Translations under genes and position numbers: made by a program | In this document: positions 59,517 to 64,000 of the stretch, piece after piece | Layout of the letters: the number at the start of each line of letters is the position of its first letter | How positions within the stretch are numbered: the first letter of the stretch is position 1 | Assembly: GCA_965204715.1 (NCBI GenBank) | Contig: OZ242009.1 | Location: 930,001 to 994,000 of the forward strand | Length of the DNA stretch: 64,000 nt | Reading direction: 5' to 3' | Origin: CATOSP01 sp965204715 | GTDB lineage: Bacteria; Chloroflexota; Dehalococcoidia; Lucifugimonadales; UBA3495 | The notes under the pieces: generated by a model | Seen by the model: only the letters and a program-made list of their open reading frames with translations | Databases searched by the model: none | What the model was told of the DNA's origin: nothing

Positions 59517-60011
59517 ATGACATTGGATGCCGCCGGCATACAGGCAATCGCTGCCGTGGGCGCGCTGATGCTGGCTATGATCACCCTGACAGGCGGCTGG
59601 ACGTACTGGCTCGTCCGGGACGCGGAACGCAACCTCCGAACGGAAATGAGCTTCCACCGTGAAGAGCTGCGCCTCTACCGGGAAGAGATGGACCGCCTCC
59701 GGGAAGACATGCGGCAAGAGATGGACCGCTTCCGGGGGGATATGCGGGAAGAGATGGGTCGCTTCCGGGAAGATATGCGACAAGATATGGACCACTTCCG
59801 GGGGGATATGCGGGAAGAGATGGATCGCTTCCGGGAAGATATGCGACAAGATATGGACCGCATCCGGGAGGATATGCGGGAAGAGACAGCGCGCATACGC
59901 GAGGACATGAACCGCAACCACCGGGAAGTCCTCACCCTGATGGAAGGCCATACCCATGACGCCGACGGCAATGCGGCATTCCGCCGCCTGCCGGACGCTG
60001 CCGATGGCTAG
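59517..60011 (+). CDS. Membrane-anchored coiled-coil protein with 11-residue repeats
   Basis: A 164-residue protein. An N-terminal membrane helix (GIQAIAAVGALMLAMITLTGG) is followed by seven hendecads such as MDRLREDMRQE, MDRFRGDMREE, MGRFREDMRQD, MDHFRGDMREE and MDRIREDMREE. Eleven-residue periodicity gives a nearly straight, right-handed coiled coil. The tail NHREVLTLMEGHTHDADGNAAFRRLPDAADG matches that of 58478-58903. Possibly a membrane-tethered filament or sensor stalk; function unknown. Confidence 0.7.
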   Translation: MTLDAAGIQAIAAVGALMLAMITLTGGWTYWLVRDAERNLRTEMSFHREELRLYREEMDRLREDMRQEMDRFRGDMREEMGRFREDMRQDMDHFRGDMREEMDRFREDMRQDMDRIREDMREETARIREDMNRNHREVLTLMEGHTHDADGNAAFRRLPDAADG

Positions 60012-60044
60012 GGGACTCGGACGCCCCAGCCCGGGTCTGGCGCC

Positions 60045-61790
60045 TTAACGCACGGCCTCCACGTTCACCGTGACTATGTCCACGCCGTGGTATTTCTGGT
60101 GGTGCACCGCCGAGGCGTAGTGACGTAGGAGCCGGAAGGATATTTCCCGACCGTCCTGAATTTCGGGGGTCTCTCCCAGGTAAGCAAGGTGGTCTTCCAG
60201 GTTCTCCCCCTCCTCTGCGGCCGACACGAACTCCAACTCCGCGCCGCCGCCTGCGGAGCGGGCGGTCACCACCAGGCGGCGCGCCCCGTTCCCGTTTGCC
60301 ATTGCGTCATCTCCCGCCGACATGCTCGCCAGCGTTTCCTCCCCCACCAGCACCAGCCGCTCCGTCGAAGAGTCATCCCACCCGTTCCTCGATGCAAACC
60401 CGCGGAGGAACTCGCCCAACCGGGGCAGCGCGTTCTCATCGAATCGGACTGACAGACGCCTGCGCCGGGGAGCCGTCAGCTCCAGGAACACCATCATTAT
60501 GACCGCGACGATGGCCCCCGAAGTCATGCCGTTGCCCAGCAGCACGCTCAGGAACCCCTCTCCCAGCAGGTCCGGGAAAATCCACTGGTTCTGGAATCCT
60601 ACGCCAATCCAGAAGGACAGTCCGGCAACCACCGCCTTGCGGTGGTCCAGCCCGTCCTGGACGACTATCTTCATGCCCTGCACGAAGAGCAGCCCCAGCA
60701 GAACGGTCACGTAGGCCGCCGCCACGGGGCCGGGTATCGCAATCAACACCGCCGCAATCTTGGGGAAGAAAGCCAGCACGACAAAAATCACACCGAGGAT
60801 GACACCAACGCGCCGGGCGGCGATCCCCGTGACTTCGGCCAGGGAAATGCTGGTCGAGTAGGTGGTGTTGGGGAGCGTCCCCCCAAGGCCGGAGAGCAGA
60901 TTGCCCATGCCGTCGGCGTTGAGCGCGCCCTGCACCACCCGGAAATCGGTGGCCCGCGGCCTGCGCCGGGACACCCTCTGGATGGCCACCCCGTCGCCCA
61001 CGGTCTCTATCGCGCCCACCAGGGTAACCACCACGAAGGCTGGCAGGAGCGCCCAGAACTCGTGCCCTGGAGTCACGTCCAGTCCTGGCCATGAGGCTAT
61101 GGGGACGCCGACCCAGGGCGCGTCCAGAATGTGCTGCACGTCATACAACCCGTAGGGCGCAGCCACCGCGCATCCCACCGCGATGCCGATTACCGGCGAC
61201 CACAACCGGAGCGACGAGGGGCCGCGCAGCACAAGGCCCGCCACGGTGACCATCGTGGCCAGCGCCGCCGCCGGGGCCGCGCCCGTCGCCGTGCCGTCGG
61301 GCACGTCGGTCAGGGTGTCAAATACGATGGGAAACACCGTCGCCGCTATCAGCATGATCACGGTGCCGGAGACGACCGGAGTGAATATCCGCCGCAGCAG
61401 CGAAAGCCGGAACGCCAGCGCGAACTGGAACAGGGACGATATGACGATGAGACTGGCCATCGTCGCCGGGCCTGCTTCCACCAGCGCCGCGACGCACACC
61501 GCGATGAAGGCCCCCGACGTGCCCATGATGAGCACGTGCCCCGCGCCGATGCGTCCCACCCGCACGGCCTGGAGAATGGTGGTGACTCCGCTGACCAGCA
61601 GCGCGGCGAAGACGGCCCATGACATGTAGTCGTTGGGCTGCCCCGCGATCCGCATCACGATGACGACGCTGATTACAACCGGCGCAAGGATGATCGCGGC
61701 GGCCTGCGCTCCCGCGCCGATGGCAACCGGAGAGGGGGGATTCTCGTCCGGTTCGTAGCGCACGTTGTCGTTCACGTATGTCGAGGCCAA
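60045..61790 (-). CDS. NCS2 (uracil/xanthine permease) transporter with C-terminal ATPase-like domain
   Basis: A 581-residue protein. Residues 30-445 are a 14-helix NCS2/SLC23 transporter: PVVSGTVIMLIAATVFPIVF, ALLPAFVVVTLVGAIETVGDG, and GMGNLLSGLGGTLPNTTYSTS, where family members have the QNxGxxxxT-like motif. After helix 14 comes a cytoplasmic domain of about 130 residues (RFDENALPRLGEFLRGFASRNGWDD, TERLVLVGEETLASM, ARRLVVTARSAGGGAELEFVS) with the layout of a HATPase_c_2/anti-sigma kinase-like fold. TTG start with GAGGTG upstream. Confidence 0.82.
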   Translation of the reverse strand: MASTYVNDNVRYEPDENPPSPVAIGAGAQAAAIILAPVVISVVIVMRIAGQPNDYMSWAVFAALLVSGVTTILQAVRVGRIGAGHVLIMGTSGAFIAVCVAALVEAGPATMASLIVISSLFQFALAFRLSLLRRIFTPVVSGTVIMLIAATVFPIVFDTLTDVPDGTATGAAPAAALATMVTVAGLVLRGPSSLRLWSPVIGIAVGCAVAAPYGLYDVQHILDAPWVGVPIASWPGLDVTPGHEFWALLPAFVVVTLVGAIETVGDGVAIQRVSRRRPRATDFRVVQGALNADGMGNLLSGLGGTLPNTTYSTSISLAEVTGIAARRVGVILGVIFVVLAFFPKIAAVLIAIPGPVAAAYVTVLLGLLFVQGMKIVVQDGLDHRKAVVAGLSFWIGVGFQNQWIFPDLLGEGFLSVLLGNGMTSGAIVAVIMMVFLELTAPRRRRLSVRFDENALPRLGEFLRGFASRNGWDDSSTERLVLVGEETLASMSAGDDAMANGNGARRLVVTARSAGGGAELEFVSAAEEGENLEDHLAYLGETPEIQDGREISFRLLRHYASAVHHQKYHGVDIVTVNVEAVR

Positions 61791-61849
61791 GATTCACACC
61801 TCAATCATGGTCTTGTCCGGGCAACCCGTAATATGTACCTACTGGTGAA

Positions 61850-61858
61850 ACTATACCA
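61850..61858 (-). promoter_or_regulatory. Extended -10 element for the NCS2 gene (TGGTATAGT)
   Basis: TGGTATAGT on the minus strand, 60 bases upstream of the TTG start. Confidence 0.45.
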
Positions 61859-62043
61859 ACAACCGGGTGGATAGAAAACGCTATGTAAGTGACGAAAAGC
61901 GGCATTATTGAGACTGAGACCCGGCCTGTCACGGATGCCCGGCACGGGTGTAAACTGACAGTAGCCAACCGGCAGCGCCGGAGAGCCTGGGGCGGGAGCC
62001 TCAAGCCCCGGCCCGGCATTCATCAACGGCCAGGAGGAAGACG

Positions 62044-62898
62044 ATGGTGACGCGCACTCTCACGATCGACTCACAGGTACACGCCTACGAGCGCAACCGG
62101 CCCGAGCGTCCCTGGCACGGGTTTCTCCAGGGACCGGACGAGGTGACCGGCGACGACATGGTGGCCGCGATGGACGCGGTGGGAGTTGACGGCGCACTGC
62201 TGGTCTCGCCCTTCTCCATGTATCGCTACGACGCCGGCTATGCCCTTGAGGTATACGCCAAACATCCCGCCCGGTTCGGCCTGATCCGGCCCTTCGACCC
62301 CGAGTCGGACACCATCGAGGACGATATGGCCGAGTGGACCGGCACAAGGGGCGTGGTCGGGGCGCGCATTATGCTCAACTCCGGCGAATTCGAGGCCGAC
62401 CACCCCGGCGTCAACCGGATACTCGCCGCTGGCGGACGGGCCGGGGTCCCGGTGAACGTTATGTGCGCGGCGAAGCTGCCCCTGATGCGCGAGCTGGCCC
62501 GGCGCAACCCCGACACCCAGGTAGTGGTGGACCACGTGGGACTGGTGCAGCCTTTCGTGCCGCCCGCGCCCCCGGAACCCTTCGCCGACCTGCCCAACGT
62601 GCTTGCCCTCGCGGAACTGGACAACGTGGCCATCAAGATTTCCGGGTCCTGCACCCTGTCCCAGCAGCCCTTCCCTTACCCGGACATCTGGGAGCCCCTG
62701 GGCCGCATCTTCGACGCCTTTGGCCTGGAACGCTGCCTGTGGGGCACCGACTGGACCCGCGCCGTAGACCTGCTGACCTACGAGCAGGGCGTAGAAGCCT
62801 TCCGAGTCACCGACCGCCTTACCGACTCCGACCGCGCCACCCTGATGGGCGGGGCGTTGTCCAGGATTTACAACTGGTCACCGGGGGCGGGCGGGTAG
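62044..62898 (+). CDS. Amidohydrolase family 2 (ACMSD-like) protein
   Basis: A 284-residue TIM-barrel metal hydrolase. The start IDSQVHAYERN holds a D-x-x-x-H metal motif (usually D-x-H-x-H). Further conserved parts are FGLIRPFDPES, VVGARIMLNSGEFEADHPG, VVVDHVGLVQPF with a metal-binding His, and LWGTDWTRAV with the catalytic Asp. The family includes 2-pyrone-4,6-dicarboxylate lactonase and ACMS decarboxylase. Start ATG with AGGAGGAAG seven bases upstream. Substrate probably a carboxylated ring-cleavage product (inference). Confidence 0.85.
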   Translation: MVTRTLTIDSQVHAYERNRPERPWHGFLQGPDEVTGDDMVAAMDAVGVDGALLVSPFSMYRYDAGYALEVYAKHPARFGLIRPFDPESDTIEDDMAEWTGTRGVVGARIMLNSGEFEADHPGVNRILAAGGRAGVPVNVMCAAKLPLMRELARRNPDTQVVVDHVGLVQPFVPPAPPEPFADLPNVLALAELDNVAIKISGSCTLSQQPFPYPDIWEPLGRIFDAFGLERCLWGTDWTRAVDLLTYEQGVEAFRVTDRLTDSDRATLMGGALSRIYNWSPGAGG

Positions 62899-62986
62899 CC
62901 ACTGGCGGTGCAATGGGGATTCGGTCTCCGCTACCTGGTACTGCTACAGCAGCTTCTTGGATTGGAGGAGGCTGAACCCCAATATC

Positions 62987-63391
62987 CTAGTTTTGGAATA
63001 CCGTTGATGCCCAAGAAATTTCGAAAGATGCGGACAGCTTTGTACACTGGGCAAGGATTCCCGACCAACTCTTAAAGTCAAGAGTATTACGAGCGCGGTC
63101 GACCTTACGGCTCAGAGTTTTCGCGGCATTGAAAAGGTAGTTCACACACTCGTCTGCTTGGTCCCGAAGCAGTTGCCTTTTGACCTGGTCCTGCTCCGTG
63201 ACGAGACGATTGAGTCGATTAATTACTATTCACTTTGCGCCTTGCCAGATGCTCCACTCTATGCCTTGCGCGCTACGTACATATTCCCACACCTCCCAAT
63301 AGTCCACGTGTAACTCCTTGCGGATTTTCTCAATAGTATCTCCGCCCTGAGCCATCTGTACGGCTTTATCTCCCCACTCCGGGGTAGTCAT
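62987..63391 (-). pseudogene. Helical DNA-binding-like protein gene interrupted by in-frame TGA
   Basis: From ATG 63391 (AGGAGG four bases upstream) the frame reads MTTPEWGDKAVQMAQGGDTIEKIRKELHVDYWEVWEYVRSAQG, a helix-turn-helix-like opening, then WSIWQGAK, a TGA at 63230-63232, and continues in the same frame with IVINRLNRLVTEQDQVKRQ, NYLFNAAKTLSRKVDRARNTL to TAG at 62987-62989. Frame and coding style carry on cleanly past the TGA. It is probably a Trp codon (TGG) turned into a stop. No SECIS-like hairpin follows the TGA, so selenocysteine is unlikely. A second in-frame interruption is not seen. Confidence 0.65.
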
Positions 63392-63538
63392 CATACCTCC
63401 TGAGTCTCTGCATGCCTGGTTCGACGACAGCCCCAGTAAAAGGGTAGAGGGTGGATTGTGTGGGTCGAACTCTCGACACTTAGTTCACGTATTGCATCAC
63501 AAATTAACGAATGCTTGCAATCAATACCAAGTAGGGTC

Positions 63539-64000
63539 CTATTGCTGCCCAAACTCATTGAAGGCTTCAAGCAACTTCATCGTTGCCTCCATGTTGAGCT
63601 CTGACCCGTGATACCGACATTCATAGAGTCCTTGCAGGTTAGACGGCAGTTTGACTCCTTCTTCGACCAACAGGACAAATCTGCCGTCGTAAAGTGCCAT
63701 CGCAGCTCCGATTTCTATTAGAACATTTTCATTGACCAAGTGGACTTCGTTACCTTCTTGGTCAAGCAGAACACGTTCTGTGGAAACGTGAATAACGGCA
63801 GCACCGCATGTCTTCATGTCGTCCATCACTTTTTGGGGGACAGGTTTAGCGGCTGTTTCGTGTTCCATCGCAATGACGGGCTCGAATTTTCCGAACGTTA
63901 CGATCTGCTTCACCTGATCCAGAATCTTCAGATTCTTTCCATGCGTTATAAAGACCCGATTGCTTCGTACCGATGCGCGGACTTCATCAGTATGCCCTGA
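63539..64000 (-). CDS. TIR-like (TIR_2) nucleotide-binding protein, cut by the right edge
   Basis: The frame is open from 63539 to the window edge (154 codons, 5' end missing). Near the edge RVFITHGKNLKILDQVKQIV is the first strand and helix of the domain usually written VFVVHGR; then FEPVIAMEHETAAKPVP, CGAAVIHVS and NENVLIEIGAAMALYDGRFVLLVEEGVKLPSNLQGLYEC, which holds the conserved Glu (EIGAAMAL). This matches the predicted nucleotide-binding TIR_2 group linked to NAD-consuming defence proteins. Partner genes may lie outside the window. Confidence 0.75.
   Translation of the reverse strand, partial: SGHTDEVRASVRSNRVFITHGKNLKILDQVKQIVTFGKFEPVIAMEHETAAKPVPQKVMDDMKTCGAAVIHVSTERVLLDQEGNEVHLVNENVLIEIGAAMALYDGRFVLLVEEGVKLPSNLQGLYECRYHGSELNMEATMKLLEAFNEFGQQ

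Noticed and set aside
63230..63232. Second selenocysteine codon
   Set aside because: No SECIS-like hairpin follows and the context fits loss of a Trp codon; kept as a pseudogene.
1..64000. rRNA, tRNA, tmRNA genes, replication origin or prophage
   Set aside because: I saw no conserved rRNA segments, no convincing tRNA cloverleaf with CCA-side motifs, no DnaA-box cluster and no phage structural genes; short tRNAs could still be missed without a covariance search.

Overview
Organism (inference). The window is GC-rich and gene-dense. It holds four luciferase-like flavin oxidoreductases, a form II CO-dehydrogenase-like molybdenum hydroxylase, MaoC hydratases, short-chain dehydrogenases, a cobalt-type nitrile hydratase/thiocyanate hydrolase and a UGSC-motif selenoprotein. 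Together these suggest a SAR202-like or Dehalococcoidia-like member of Chloroflexota. No rRNA or tRNA gene was seen, so this rests on gene content alone.

Layout. 0-8.3 kb: MFS transporter start (cut by the edge), a zinc-finger/PD-(D/E)XK-like protein, a GlcG/HbpS protein, an ABM-type protein, a MaoC pair, an aspartyl protease, small membrane proteins and a tandem SDR duplication. 8.3-19.1 kb: a flavin oxidoreductase, a GIY-YIG protein and housekeeping genes (plsC, cmk, PAP2, cvpA, HNH, holB, lysA), with an intact IS5-type element at 15580-16802. 19.3-24.7 kb: small, large and medium subunits of a Mo hydroxylase whose large subunit carries a His/Asp/Gly repeat, then a frameshifted gene and surE. 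24.7-27.7 kb: a three-part nitrile hydratase/thiocyanate hydrolase operon with a Uma2 nuclease inside it, then a deleted IS701-like element that interrupts a gene. 27.7-32.5 kb: HAD, aldo-keto reductase, flavin oxidoreductase, VOC and beta-propeller genes. 32.5-35.6 kb: a selenoprotein gene with an in-frame UGA and a SECIS-like hairpin, interleaved with three PaREP1/HEPN-like genes and a conserved 344-residue protein. 35.9-37.6 kb: a decayed antiporter. 37.8-45.7 kb: metabolic genes, a DUF4258/DUF2283 pair, an NHL propeller, a peptidase, a lipoprotein cytochrome c and a glycosyltransferase with a repeat inserted in frame. 45.7-52.5 kb: an OLD-like ATPase-TOPRIM protein, two flavin oxidoreductases, a hydrolase and an AAA15 plus DUF3226 gene pair. 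52.6-64 kb: serA, DUF2283, HicB remnants around a DUF4268 nuclease, EamA, a ketopantoate reductase relative, repeat-built coiled-coil membrane proteins, an NCS2 permease with an extra C-terminal domain, an amidohydrolase, a UGA-interrupted gene and a TIR-like protein cut by the edge.

How it fits together. Most genes form short runs (two to five genes) joined by ATGA or TTGA overlaps. Many starts lie downstream of an extended -10 box of the form TGnTATAAT with no clear -35. A dispersed repeat of 60-125 bp occurs at least five times; one copy lies in frame inside a glycosyltransferase gene and another supplies the end of the Mo hydroxylase large subunit. Remnants of IS elements, TA modules and transporters, together with several nuclease, TIR and ATPase-TOPRIM genes, mark this as an accessory-rich stretch of chromosome. 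The best single observation is the selenoprotein at 33572-34135, which plain ORF calling splits in two.
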